A stretch of DNA of 64,000 nucleotides from Ctenosaura bakeri (GCA_948474755.1 CAOLHI010002527.1:186001-250000); one strand, 5' to 3'. Counted from the stretch's first letter, positions 11,561 to 22,190 are shown. Notes: a model not told the origin generated them from the sequence alone. Made by a program: numbers and translations.

Positions 11561-14500
11561 GAAAACGCAAGTTTGGCACAGTCCTTCCTGTATATGAACA
11601 ATAACTGGAACTCAACCAGTTGCACGTAGCCCTAACCCAACCCAAAAATGGAATAATGTTCACATTTACCTTGCAAAAGAAAAGAAAGAACAGGCCCTCC
11701 ACGCATTTTACAATAAAACCTCAGCAGGATGGCCCCTGAACAAAAAAATGGCAGGAAGAACCCTCCTCAGATCTTGGTCTGCTAGTAGCAAGATCTGTAA
11801 CAAACCTAGACATCTAATGCCACCAGATTTAGTATTCTTGTCCTCAGCATATAAGGTAGTCTAGAGGGCAAGACAGGAGCCCAGACAGAACATGTAAGCT
11901 TCATTTATGAGGAAAAGGCTGGGGGAGGAATTTGCATCCCTCCCAAAGGCAGAAAAACTCTTCCAATTTGTATTTTACAGGTTCGTCACTGAGAATAAAT
12001 AATCTGTACAGTATTTCACGGGCTTTTTGTGTATTTGCTGCCGCCACCACCCCTGCAGTCCATTTATATCTTCTAGCGGCCCCAGTTCAGAACAAATATT
12101 TTCAGGTAGGCATTCTCCCTATTGAGAACTGTGGCTCTGTCCAACCAATGCATTCAAAGATAAGAGCATCTCCGCAAAGACAGGGAGGCAGCATTAGAAC
12201 AAAGCAATGGCTCTTCCAACCAATTTAGGGTTGGGTTGATGGGACAGTGAAAGAAGAGTCATCTGCATAAATCAAATGGATTCCTCAGCTGGGAGGCATT
12301 CAGAATAACCAACTCTTGGCCATTAGCAAATTCTCTCTGTCCCAGAACCCTGCCCTGCCTTGCACTCACTGTCCAGGAGGCTCCACCAACTCTGCCAAGA
12401 GAGGCCCAACTGAGAACCAAAGATGTATGCGGGAAAGGAAAACAAGTTCTTGCAGTCTCAGGAAAAACGTAATGGATACCTATGACTACGCACAAGATAT
12501 CTTCTGGATGTATGGAAAATGAAGTGAGTGCTCTTGAAAATCAGAACTCGGAATTCTTAACTTTCCAAGTATCCTTTGCAGTGAACAAGCCTCCTCACTA
12601 GAGCACATACCTTGTTTTGACTAGTTCCCTCTTAAAATTCTTGTTATATGACTTCAAGTCAATTCTCTACCCTAGAGAAAATTTAACCATTTTTTCTACA
12701 GAGAAGGTTTGCCACTGAGGCTGAGAGACAGTGGCCTATCCAAGGCCACCAAGTGGATGTCTATGGCTAGCAGGGATTTTCAACCCCGGTTTCCCAGAGT
12801 CCAATGCTCAAATCACTACACCACAGCAGTTCTCCTTAAATATCTAGCTAAAATTTCCACAATCCTTGAATAAATCAAAAAGCCCTGTGGCTGCTTACTC
12901 TTGCCAGGACTGGGTTTTTTTGGTTTGTTTTTAGGAAGCAGTATTTTTGTGCTGTCTGCATGGTTTACTATTGTTTTGACCACAGAGAAGCTTGAAGCTT
13001 TATAGACGATGAGACTTTAAAAGGAGCTCTGGGGCGCATCACGCCTTGAAAGAAAAGCAAGAATCTCCTTGGCACTTAAAAATGAATTGTCGTACATTTT
13101 TTATACTCCCAGGGAAATTCTTTTTACCATAACATCTACAGCTGAACTTTTGCTGGTAGACATGCCTGAATGGAAGTGCCGCACCTAGGTCACAAGTATC
13201 TATCATCTTCCACAAATACAGCAAGAAGACATTTACTGTTTCTTAGCAACTAGTCACTAAGGAGGTTAGTCATTTTCTCTGGGCCATTGCTCTTGATCCT
13301 GGAGATTGTTTAACCTTGGAATACTAACCTTGAATACAAATTCATCCATATTTTGAGGGATGTGCTTCCTCTGAAAATGTAAAACTCACTGGTCGCATAA
13401 TGCAGCATTCAGTTTTTCTGTGGAGATGCTCAGGGCTATAGGAATAAGTTAGTTCTTTTGCTGCTGAGGACAATTTGTTCATCATGAATAGAGTTTAAAT
13501 GACCTCAGCCTCAGTCATGCTAGTGAGGCCTGCAAAATGAAGGCCACAAATCATGTCTAAAAACATATAGTTCAGTCATATCCCAACAGCCCTTGTGCCC
13601 TGATGGGCAAACTAATCTTATTTATGACTGCAATATACTTAGTCACGCATTACTTAGAAGTAGCACCATTAGAGAAAAGGACAAATAAATGCTGCAAGCA
13701 AGTGGAAACTACTGCAGCTGACTACCTCATCCAATGAGATTCTGTATGCACAGAACCAGACTGTGAAACTTCTAGAATTGGCAGAAGGGAACAAGGCAAT
13801 ACTCATAACTCTTTCACCCATCTGCTATCCTACTCCAATTGCAGGGCAACACAAGAGTCCTTGTGTACAGACGAAACTTTGCAGGATATCCCAAAAGCCC
13901 ATGCGAGAATCAAATGCAAGATCTTCAGGAAGGACAAACTGTTCTCCCAGCACATGTGACTGAATAGTTAAGCTACTGAATGCTATTAACACTCGAGTAC
14001 AGGGATGGGCAAATTGTTTCATCCTGATAGCCACATGGGATGTTCCCTTCAGGTCAAGGATGCACAATCACCCTGATCATAATCATTACTGTGAAAAGAG
14101 TAATGCCTCTCCTAACTAACAGCGGAACATGTGATCAACTGGATGGCAGGGAAAAAATTCTCCAATTTCACATGCCACCAACTGACTGATCCCTTCCTTG
14201 TTGAACTAAAAATAGCAAATTACAGGATGAAGCTTCTAGTGGTTCAGATTTGCAATGTCGCACTAACATGTGTGCAGTATAATACCTTAAAGTTACATTT
14301 CAGGATTATGCAAACTTAACCTACTCAGATAGAAAAGATGTTTAAAATCTAACACTTTATGAGATGGCTGTTGGGCAGCTAGAAAGCACTTCAAACAAGG
14401 CAGGCCCAAGAAAGGGGGTCTACCTTCTCGACAATAGAATCAATCCCTCAGAAAGCAGCACCTACATTATTAGTATCAGGGCTGCAGATGCATAGAAATA

Positions 14501-15919
14501 AAAAACAATGTGCTTTGTTGTCATAGCTGAATTCTAACATGGTTGTGAAATAGAGCTCAGTTCCATCCCACAAGAATCAAAGGACATGGGTAGGAATGAA
14601 ACAAAAAGGAGACAGAAAGTTGTGCTACCTGGCCAATACTGTTATCACCAGCTACTTTAAGTCTACAACTGTGAACAGCTTCTAGAAATGAAAATAAGTA
14701 TTTGTAAATCTAAACAGAGATTGACCCAGAAATAAAAAGTTTCACTGTATTTAACAAGTAACATGTACAAAAACACTATATAAGCTCCCCACGCTGCAGC
14801 CAGAGTTCTGGTCAAATCTCTTAAACCCCAAAGCCCAAAAGTACTCTCATCCTGGAGCTTGTGTCAAATATTATATTGATAAAAACAAGTATATTATTAG
14901 CAGCGCTATATTCTCCATAGGACATCAGCACCGTGTGCTGCTCTGATACAGATGAAAACAGGTTCTTGGCACTAACCCATAAACTTTGCCCTGGTAAGGG
15001 TGTCTGCCAGTACTTTCTAGAAATATCACGCACTGTACACTACCATGCGACAAGCTGATCTCCTCTTACTACATGAGCTGTTCTGCTCTCAGTTTTTCCA
15101 GTTTACACACCTGCAACAAACCACAGATGATGAGAACAGAGACAAAATGTTCACCCTCTGAAATTATTATCTACCTTTCCCAGCACGCTGCAATCTACTC
15201 TCCTATCAGATATTTCACACACCTCTACACACACCCCAAAACTCCACAACCATTAATCATATTTCCTACGTGGAATCTCAATTCCTCTACCACTCACATT
15301 TATTGGATCTGTAGATAGTCCCATACTGGAGACCGAGGTATGTTTGAATTCTTCAGATATACAAACCAAGCAAACAAAATTCAGCTATTTCAAGGCTACA
15401 ATAATAAACTGGATTTACATGAGCAGTAACTTAAGCTGTTTGATTTCTTTATCCTACTGAGAGCAGGACAAAGAAGTCCAACAAGTTCTGCAAACTAAAG
15501 CACAATCCCCAGCCCCACAAAGTTAGGTTTTATTCCTCCAGCTGGCAACTCTTCTTAAAGACATTTACTCAAGCTTTTAACAGCAGTAGAACATGCAAGG
15601 CCAAATGTTTCACTTGGCATAACAATATATCAGGCTTCTAACAGAACAGGAACAGAACTGAATGAGCTCACAAGCTAGAAAACTCTGTAGGCTGAGATTT
15701 TAATACTTTCCAGCAGAGAGAGAGGATCATATAATGCAAGGGTGGTGTTGGCCTCCAAGAACCAAGTACACTAAGAACCCACTTTTGCATCTTTCTAGCA
15801 CTAGAATTTGGGATGAACTCAACGTGACGAACCGGGAGTAGGTTCAGCACAGACAAGAGAAAGCAGTTTTTCACAGAGAAGACAAATGATTAAGAAATTT
15901 ACTGCGCAAAACACTGAAG
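11561..15919 (-). other. MLYCD intron 1, central part
   Basis: This is mostly unique-looking intronic DNA. It contains one tRNA-derived SINE (about 12640-12835). The rest shows no recognised coding exon, LINE or tandem array. Short reading frames on both strands here have no features of real genes. Confidence 0.6.
12640..12835 (-). mobile_element. tRNA-derived SINE, degraded
   Basis: This is a diverged copy of the tRNA-type SINE seen elsewhere in the window. It shows CTTCAAGTCAATTCT near the left end, GGTTTGCCACTGAGGCTGAGAG, CCAAGGCCACCAAGTGGAT and a right end CACTACACCACAGC, which reads on the minus strand as a tRNA-like A-box head. Divergence and internal gaps show that it is old. Confidence 0.75.
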
Positions 15920-16545
15920 TTGTGGTGTTGTTCTATGCCTTTGAGTCACTTCCAATGATGTAGCCTTAAGCAGCCCCTGTAGGTTGCGTTTAAAATGTTT
16001 TAGCTAATGAACCAAGATGTATAGAGATATTAAGCAAAGTATAGCAAATCAGAGACAGTTTGTGCTATGTCGGGAAGAACTGGGACCAACTGCGCAAGTT
16101 AGAGATAAGCAGAGCATCTTGTTATGGGAAACAGGAACTGAGTGAAAGGGTACAGAATGTCAAAGTGAGCCTTCATGAAGCATCATTAGCTTCGTGAGGG
16201 AGGGACTGGAAATGTGCAAAGTTGCAGGTTTGGGGAGGAGGGCTAAAGGAAACGAAACTTATGTACTGTTCCTATAAAATACCTGTGTTAACCCATTTCG
16301 GGGCTTTTTGGGATGACCCAGCCAGAGCCCGCGCGTTAAGTAAATTTACTCTTTTTCCAACTCTCTGGTCTCCTTATCTTTGAGTGCCTGCAACACCAAC
16401 TTATGGCAACTCTAAGGTGAACCCATCATGGAGTTTTCTTGGCAAAAAGGTCACCCAGTGACTTTTACATGGCTGAGAAGGGATAACCTCCCAAGGTCTT
16501 AATCCAACACTCAAACAAACTATATCACACTGGCTCTGGTCACTG
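15920..16545 (-). mobile_element. tRNA-derived SINE split by a solo LTR
   Basis: The left piece (15920-15955) carries the SINE 3' part (GTTGTTCTATGCCTTTGAGTC). The right piece (16396-16545) continues from ACTTATGGCAACTCTAAGG through CACCCAGTGACTTTTACATGG to the tRNA-like head. The pieces join cleanly when the 440-bp LTR and one CCAA copy are removed, so the SINE was present before the retroviral insertion. Confidence 0.85.
15956..16395 (+). mobile_element. solo LTR of an endogenous retrovirus, 440 bp
   Basis: The segment begins TGATGTAGCC and ends GCCTGCAACA, that is TG...CA, and is flanked by the 4-bp duplication CCAA (15952-15955 and 16396-16399). Inside are a TATA box (TATAAAAT, 16273-16280) and an AGTAAA polyadenylation-like signal near 16339, in the order expected for U3, R and U5 on the plus strand. 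No retroviral coding sequence accompanies it, so it is a solo LTR left by recombination. A 4-bp duplication is typical of class I (gammaretrovirus-like) elements. That class assignment is an inference. Confidence 0.8.
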
Positions 16546-16899
16546 AGTCACATGGCTTTAAAAGAGAACGGACGCAAGATAAGCCTAAATGTTTCAGTAA
16601 GTCAATCCTATACAGTATATTGAATCTTAAAGTTCAGAGAGACTAAAGCATTGCATAAAAGTTACTGGACAACAGGGGAGAGGGGAAGTTACTGCCTTCC
16701 TGCCCTTCCTTCTAAGCTCCCAAAATACCTGCTGAGAGGAATTAGGGATCATGATGGTTTGTTTTTTGGAAAAAAAAATCTACTAAATCGAACAGTTACT
16801 CCCACTAAAGTTGACACCCTGAATCCAGTGCAGAACACTAAGTCCATAGAGAGCATTGACTCAGTGAATACTTGTGGGCTAAGATGTCTTGACGTACAC
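16546..16899 (-). other. MLYCD intron 1, short unique segment
   Basis: This is unique-looking sequence between the split SINE and the minisatellite. From about 16855 it resembles a degraded partial unit of the adjoining tandem repeat (AAGATGTCTTGACGTACACGG). Nothing else is seen. Confidence 0.5.
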
Positions 16900-16900
16900 G

Positions 16901-17490
16901 GTGCTTGGGAAAGTTACCTTTTTTAAAGTACAGCTCCCAGAAAGCCCTGTCCACTAACCATGAACTAAGAAACTCGACCTGTTGAACTTCTCTTTTAAGT
17001 GGGAAAAGGGGGAAAGGGGGGACAGAAAATAACAAACTCCTCCACTGAGAAGTCTTTGACCCGGGCGGTGCCTGGGGAAGTTACTTTTTTGTTACGGAAA
17101 GCCCTACTCATTAACTATGAACTATTTTAAGGGAAACTCGACCTGTTGAACGTCCCTTTTAAGTGGGAAAGGGGGAAAGCGGGAAGAAGATAACGAACTC
17201 CTCCACTAAGAAGTCTTTGACCCGGGCGGTGCTTGGGGAAGTTACTTTTTTTATTACAGAAAGCCCTATCCATTGGCTATGAACTATTTTAAGGGAAACT
17301 CGACCTCTTGAACGTCCCTGCTAAGTGGGAAAAGTGGAAAGAAAATAACAAACTCCTCCACTAAGAAGTTTTTGACATGGGCAGTGCTTGGGAAAGTTAC
17401 TTTTTTTTTATTACGGAAAGCCCTACCCATTGACTACGACCTACTTTAAGGGAAACTCGACCTGCTGAACGTCCCTGCGAAGCGGTGGGG
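16901..17490. repeat. minisatellite, about 4 units of 155-167 bp
   Basis: The anchor GTGCTTGGGAAAGTTAC or a close variant recurs at 16901, 17068, 17229 and 17384, giving periods of 167, 161 and 155 bp. Each unit then carries AGAAAGCCCT, AAACTCGACCT, GTTGAACGTCCC, AAGTGGGAAA and CTCCTCCACT. The array ends next to the MLYCD exon 1 donor at the edge of the CpG island. Units differ by point changes and small indels. Confidence 0.92.
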
Positions 17491-17553
17491 GGGTGGGAGG
17501 AAGCTAAGGGGCCCCCCCGGCCCTCCTCCCCGGCCGCCCCCGGGCTCTCTCAC

Positions 17554-18110
17554 CCTGACGTGGGGCCCCTCGGCCTCCCGGGCCGCCAGCGCCTCGAGCA
17601 GGTCCCTGCGGAGCTCCACCAGGAAGCGGAGGCCGCCCTCCTGCCGGCCCAGGTGCTGGAAGAGGCCCCGGTAGCGCGGCGTCAGGTAGTGCCGCAGCCG
17701 GTCCTCGGCCTGGAGGAGGGCGCCGGCCTCGCCCTCGCCGCCCTCCTGCAGCCGCAGCACCCGGGCGCTCCCTCGGCCACCCGCCCGTGCTCGACGCCGA
17801 AGTCCCGCGCCAGGCGGCCGAGCAGCTCGGCCCGCGCCTTGCCGCTCTCCAGGGCCCGGTAGAACCGCATGAACTCGGCGCCGCGCTGCTCCAGGGCGGC
17901 CCCGGCCGGCGCGGCCGCTTTCTCCCGGGTCTCGTAGGGCGGCAGCGGCGGGACGGCCCGGCGGAGGGCTTCGTCCATGCCGGCTAGGCCCGAGCGGGCC
18001 TCGGTTGCTATGGCGACGGCGGGGGGCCGCGGCCTACCGGAAGTGCGGAGGGAGAGCAGGCGGAAGAGCTGCCGCGCCGCCAACGAGGAGGAGGAAGCCA
18101 CGGGGCGCAT
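17554..18110 (-). CDS. MLYCD: MLYCD exon 1 (malonyl-CoA decarboxylase), apparent 1-base deletion
   Basis: Exon 1 encodes the N-terminus of malonyl-CoA decarboxylase. The first Met (18108-18110) opens an Arg/Ser/Leu-rich, acid-free leader ([18 protein letters not shown]) typical of a mitochondrial presequence. A second Met at 17976-17978 begins [16 protein letters not shown], aligned with the human internal start that yields the cytosolic/peroxisomal form. Next come the helical MCD N-terminal domain blocks [17 protein letters not shown] and, in another frame, [20 protein letters not shown] and [13 protein letters not shown], ending EGPHVR before a GTGAGAG donor. The two blocks are one base out of frame: the plus-strand C run at 17760-17762 has three Cs where four would keep the frame. 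The exon is 557 bp, one short of a multiple of three, although phase 0 is needed for exon 2. It may be a sequencing error in GC-rich DNA or a true lesion. Confidence 0.95.
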
Positions 18111-18480
18111 GCTGCCCCGCCAGCCCTTCTCCCCTTTCTCGCCGGATTCCGCTTCTCAAGAAACTCGGAGGGGAAAGAGGAGCGCGGAAAAGGGGCGAGG
18201 CCTCCCTCACTCTCCTTTTAGAGGGCGGATAAAAAACAAAGGAGCTGATTGGCCAAGCTTGGCTGGCCTGTCACCACGCGCCCAATGAGAAGAAGAGGGA
18301 GGGCGGGAGCCAGTTAAAGCCCGTCGGCCATTTTGAGTGTGGCCGAAGGCGGAGCCTCTTGTCCTGCCCGTTCCGCCATGTTGAGAGCGGCGGCAGCTGA
18401 CAGTGCGGCCCTTTGAAGTTTCCTGGACTGGGGAAACGAACGCTCCGCAATTTAGCCACGCCCATAAGCCCCAAAGCCAC
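18111..18480 (-). promoter_or_regulatory. MLYCD CpG-island promoter
   Basis: CpG-rich DNA continues from exon 1 to about 18480. It contains CCAAT boxes in both orientations (GATTGGCC at 18247, CCAAT at 18282), a GGGCGG Sp1-type site at 18301 and two YY1-like sites (GCCATTTT at 18327, GCCATGTT at 18375). No TATA box is seen, so this looks like a broad housekeeping promoter. The transcription start cannot be placed. The symmetry of the sites would also allow divergent transcription, for which there is no other evidence. Confidence 0.7.
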
Positions 18481-19138
18481 GCCCACTGCTCATCTATAGA
18501 ATAGGCTGGTGGAGGTTTCTGGCCTTGGGGGTTGTTTTATTGGGAATATTTATTTTTATTCTAGTTTTAATTAATTTTGTACACCATTCTGATGAGGAAA
18601 GGAGTTTTGTCAGTATTTTTAATGCATGCATTTATCAATATTTCAGATAAATGCATGCATTAAAAACCAGCCATTCTATGACAAAATAAGCTGGAGGGAC
18701 TATATAAAATATTTTTAAAAGAGGATCAGTTCCAGCTCTTGCAATTCTGTGCTCAGCTGGCAAAGCCTCCAGGGAAGGCACCTCTTGGCACAATCTTTTT
18801 CTGCCAGCCTGCCCCCTGTCTAGCTGGAAGCTCTTCTAGCAGCATTGGTGTTGGGAGGCTGGTGAGGGAGGGCTGGAGAAATACATTTTAGGGGGCAGGA
18901 TGCAGCACCTCTGCAGCAAAGAATGCAAAAAAAAAAAAATTGACCTGGAAAGAGCAGCATCAAGCAGATTCTGCTGTGGTTGTGTGTGCTGGCCTGCAAT
19001 AGGCAAGGTAAACAGCAGCTGCCGCCAGAATTGCTTTCTCAGCATGGATGAGAGCAGAAAGCTCTGCAGCATGTAAAAAAAAAAAGGTGTACAAAATGCA
19101 AATTGTAAGGTGGAGGGTAGTGAAAGAGGGGGAGAATT
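18481..19138. other. upstream flank of MLYCD
   Basis: This is AT-rich sequence without a recognised gene. It contains the perfect 21-bp inverted repeat at 18616-18666 and poly-A runs at about 18928 and 19075. Nothing else is identified. Confidence 0.5.
18616..18666. repeat. perfect 21-bp inverted repeat (hairpin)
   Basis: The arms 18616-18636 and 18646-18666 are exact reverse complements around a 9-base loop (AATATTTCA). The arms contain ATGCATGCAT. It sits about 500 bp upstream of the MLYCD start codon. It could be a small palindromic transposon remnant or an extruding hairpin. Confidence 0.9.
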
Positions 19139-19853
19139 CTCTAGATCAGTGGTTCTCAGCCTACCTAATGCCGCGACCCTTTAATACAGCTCCTCACCTT
19201 GTGGTGACCACCAACCATAAAATTATTTATTTATGATTTACAATGCCTCCCCCCCCCGCAAAGGCCACCTCGCCAGCCAGGAATGGGGGAGCGGGCAGGA
19301 AGGGAAAGAGGAGTCGTGCGTCTCCCCAGGGAAAAAACTCGAAGACACCCCCCCCGGGCTCTGCTTCTGCTTCGCTCTCGTTTCCGCTGGGGGGGCAGTG
19401 TGGGAAAAGTTTCCAGAGTGTCGACCTTGGCTGGGGGGGAGGAGGGATCCCAGCGCCTTTGTCTTTTGCGCCAAGTGCAGCTTGCCCCCCACGGAAAAGC
19501 GCCTCCTTGTGGCCCCCCGGCCCTTCCGCAGCGCCCCCCTCCATGGCGAGTGGGGCAGGGGCTGTGGCGAGGAGGGGGCCTGCCCCCTGTGCTGCCGCCG
19601 ACCCCCCAAGCTGGCCCATCAGATGGGAGGTTCTTCCGGTAGTGGAGAAGGGGAGCGATTTCAGTCCCTTCAGAACAGGGGGCAGGAGGACACGAGCGCG
19701 TGGCTCACGCTTGCGCCCCACCACCGAGGAGGGAATGGAGCCTAAGACCATCGGAAATACGTATTTTCCAATGGTCTTAGGCAACCCCTGTGAAAGGGTC
19801 GTTCAACTCCCAAAGGGGTAGCGATCCACAGGTTGAGAACCACTGCTCTAGAT
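19139..19853. mobile_element. SPIN-type hAT non-autonomous transposon with GC-rich interior
   Basis: The element body is 19147-19845, flanked by a perfect 8-bp duplication CTCTAGAT (19139-19146 and 19846-19853), as expected for hAT. It starts CAGTGGTTCTCAGCC, continues with GCCGCGACCCTTTAATACAG and CCATAAAATTATT, and ends with CGATGGTCTTAGG, GTGAAAGGGTCGTTC and AGGTTGAGAACCACTG. I recognise this as the SPIN (Space Invaders) family known from squamates, some mammals and frogs. Usual non-autonomous copies are about 200 bp. This one is 699 bp because about 480 bp of GC-rich sequence (19243-19738) lies between the two ends, next to a short palindrome at about 19740-19782. Confidence 0.9.
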
Positions 19854-20099
19854 GCATTTTCAAAGGAGACTTCAGGTGTTCGCTTGTGCAAGGCTTATTT
19901 GCCCTGGTTGTTTCATTCCACATGTACCAATAGCCAGCTTTGTAGAAACAGTTTGCTGAAATTTGTTGAACTGTTTTCTGTGGTGTCAGAACCTGCTCAG
20001 TTCTTTCCCTGTTGATTCTTCCTCCACTTCAAAATTTTCTGTTAAAAGGAGTAATGCACAGGGACACCTCACTGAAGGAAGGAGATGGGTGGGAGACAG

Positions 20100-20276
20100 G
20101 AAGTGCGGGGCCACCAGGCTGACTCCCACCCCCTTTCTGACCTGGTTCAGACCTGTTCTTACCATGCCTCATCCCCCTTCCCACTGACACACATACGTAC
20201 ACAATTCAATATTTGTGATTTTTCCACTTTGGCGGGGGTCCTGCGCACCTAACACTGGAGAATGTGGAGGGCTGAC
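20100..20276 (-). mobile_element. mariner/pogo-like element end
   Basis: The right end reads GTGGAGGGCTGACTGTAC, the reverse complement of a CAGTCAGCCCTCCAC terminus. Internal words (GGCCACC, GACCTGGTTCAG, GTTCTTACCATGCC) reappear inverted in the element at 26497-26993. The two are therefore copies of one non-autonomous DNA transposon family. Terminal resemblance to Tigger/pogo elements is from memory and was not tested. Confidence 0.6.
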
Positions 20277-20311
20277 TGTACTTTTACACTGTTACAAGAA
20301 ATGCTTTATGT

Positions 20312-20545
20312 TTTTTTTAATTTGTATCCCGCCTCTCCATATGGATCGAGGCAGCGACAACTTACAAACAGCATGTATTTCGATACATTTTCTATACATG
20401 CCCCCAACAAGCTGGGTACTCATTTACCGACCTGCGGAAGGATGGAAGGCTGAGTCAACCTTGGAGCCCGGCAGGATCAAACTCACAACCTTGTGGCTTG
20501 CAGTACTGGCATTTAACCACTGCACCACCAGGGCTCCAGGGTTCC
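20312..20545 (-). mobile_element. tRNA-derived SINE with a second body type
   Basis: On the minus strand it begins GGAGCCCTGGTGGTGCAGTGG (A-box-like), has GTTTGATCCTG (B-box-like), then GGTTGACTCAGCCTTCCATC and GAGTACCCAGCTTGTTGGG, and ends GAGGCGGGATACAAATTAAA. This SINE type is distinct from the other tRNA SINE in the window. The 3' end resembles the GGCGGGATATAAAT-type tails of reptile SINEs. Confidence 0.8.
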
Positions 20546-20589
20546 CCCAAGTGGCTAATTCAGATATTGCACCTTGAAAATACTAGAGA

Positions 20590-20680
20590 AATTATCATCA
20601 TCATCATCATCAAGTATTTGTTTATATAGTGCCATCACTTTATGTGGTGCTTTACAAGTAAAAGAACAACAAAACAGTCC
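20590..20680. repeat. ATC microsatellite with short interspersed tail
   Basis: A run of six ATC units (near 20594-20612) is followed by TTTATATAGTGCCATCAC and TGGTGCTTTACAAG. The latter looks like the end of an interspersed repeat that I cannot name. Confidence 0.5.
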
Positions 20681-21360
20681 TGATTAAGACAAAACACTAA
20701 AGAAAAGGGGGTGGTAGTGCGGAGGGGATTAAATCCAGCAGATTGGGCCTCTTCTTCTCTCCCTCCAAGGCCCAGGCAGTGGCATTTGGCATCTGTTTCT
20801 TGGCTTAGGCATGGTGGAGAATTACAAAGCAATCCTTCCCTCTGTTTTGGAAATACAGTCTCCCCAATCTATTTGGAGATGGATTGGGATAGGTAGTCCA
20901 CAACTTCATCTACTCGAGGCTCTAGTTACCAGTGTTTCCGTATTTTTATTTTTGTCTCTGTTGCTGGCTGCAGCACGAGGTGACCACCCATGTCCTCCTT
21001 CTTGCTTTTTCCTTCTTCAAACTACCATGGCAGGGAGTTGGGGAGTCAGGGAGGAATTCAATTGTCTCTAATCAATCCTGGAGCCTCCCACTTCTAGATC
21101 AGACTAGCTACGTGCCTGAAAGAACTGTTTTATGCAGGTGGATTTGGGGCAATTGACTAATTGCAGAGAAAGGGGGCTTTCATCATTTGAGCGCTGTATT
21201 TTTAATTGATTTGCAACTTGCACCTCGCTCAACTGTATTCAAAATAACCGATTTTTAAAAATATATACATATTATTGCAAAATATATATTATTGCAATTT
21301 TTTTCTGTTTTTATTTGTGTCTTTTTACAAATCTCATCTTGAGTTTCCCTGAGTCCCAGG

Positions 21361-21485
21361 CCATTTCCGCACTAGGCTGTTGTAGCGCTGTGATTCCACT
21401 TTCAACCTCCTATGGAATCCTGGGGTTTGCAGTTTCAGGAGGTTGGAAGTGCAATCATAGCGCTATAACAGCCTAGTGCAGAAAT
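21361..21485. mobile_element. palindromic element family A, copy 1
   Basis: The left arm has TTTCCGCACTAGGCTGTTG, TAGCGCTGTGATTCCACTTTC and AACCTCC. The right arm is its near-complement, with GGAGGTTGGAAGTGCAATC, ATAGCGCTATAACAG and CCTAGTGCAGAAA. Nearly the whole 125 bp folds into one hairpin, the layout of a miniature inverted-repeat transposon. No coding sequence is present. Confidence 0.8.
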
Positions 21486-21789
21486 GCATCCAGTTTGGAG
21501 AGGAAGGTGAGATATCAATCAAATAACTAACCACATTGAGCCTGGTGGGTGGATAAGAGGGGAGGGGGACCACACCTTTAGGCGGGAGCCGGCAAAACTT
21601 TTGATGTGGCTTTGACTCATTGCACAAATGTGTTCTTGAAAGGTTGGAACTGCATTTGATGCACTGGAACCTTGAAGCCATTCAGCCATTGATTGCCCGC
21701 TGACATTTCTCTCTGCCCCATGAAAATTTCCTCTCTCTTCCCCACCTCCACCTCCCCTTCCAAAGGTACTCCAACTTTCCAAAGGTTAA

Positions 21790-22190
21790 AGTTCTGTTTG
21801 TAGATTCCAGACCAAATTAATTTCCGCTGGAACACGGGTCACCACTGTCAGATTTGCCGAATACATCGGTAATTTTACGGCAGCCTTCTCCAATTTCCCT
21901 CCCTCCGAACATAACGGCAGAGTGGCTAAATTAACAGCTCAGTACAATGGGGACAAAATTCTGTGGAACGTTAGCCTTCTCAGAGGATAAATGACCTGCG
22001 GCCCCTGGAAATCAAAGTCCTTTATTACAAGAGGCCTGACATGGAGTAATCGGTTTCGAGAGCGGGGCCGGTACATTGTCTGCCGCTGACCTTAATTTCA
22101 ACCTTTGGGGACCAATCTTTCCATCCTCTTGACTCCTTGAAATTGAACCGCCATAACTAAATTAGGCTGTGCTGAAGACTTCGGATGGGG
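21790..22190. other. unique, balanced-composition segment; candidate conserved element
   Basis: There are no repeat signatures across 400 bp. The composition is balanced, it contains CpGs, and there are short motifs such as GGTAATTTTACGG and AACTAAATTAGG. It lacks a long reading frame. This is the type of sequence that often proves to be conserved non-coding DNA, but conservation cannot be judged here. Confidence 0.3.

Noticed and set aside
16901..17490. CRISPR-like or satellite array
   Set aside because: Units of 155-167 bp without spacers in a vertebrate intron; a plain minisatellite.
19227..19821. Overlapping reading frames of 120-190 codons on both strands
   Set aside because: They lie in the GC-rich interior of the SPIN element, occur in many frames at once and show low-complexity proline/glycine-rich products with no domain.
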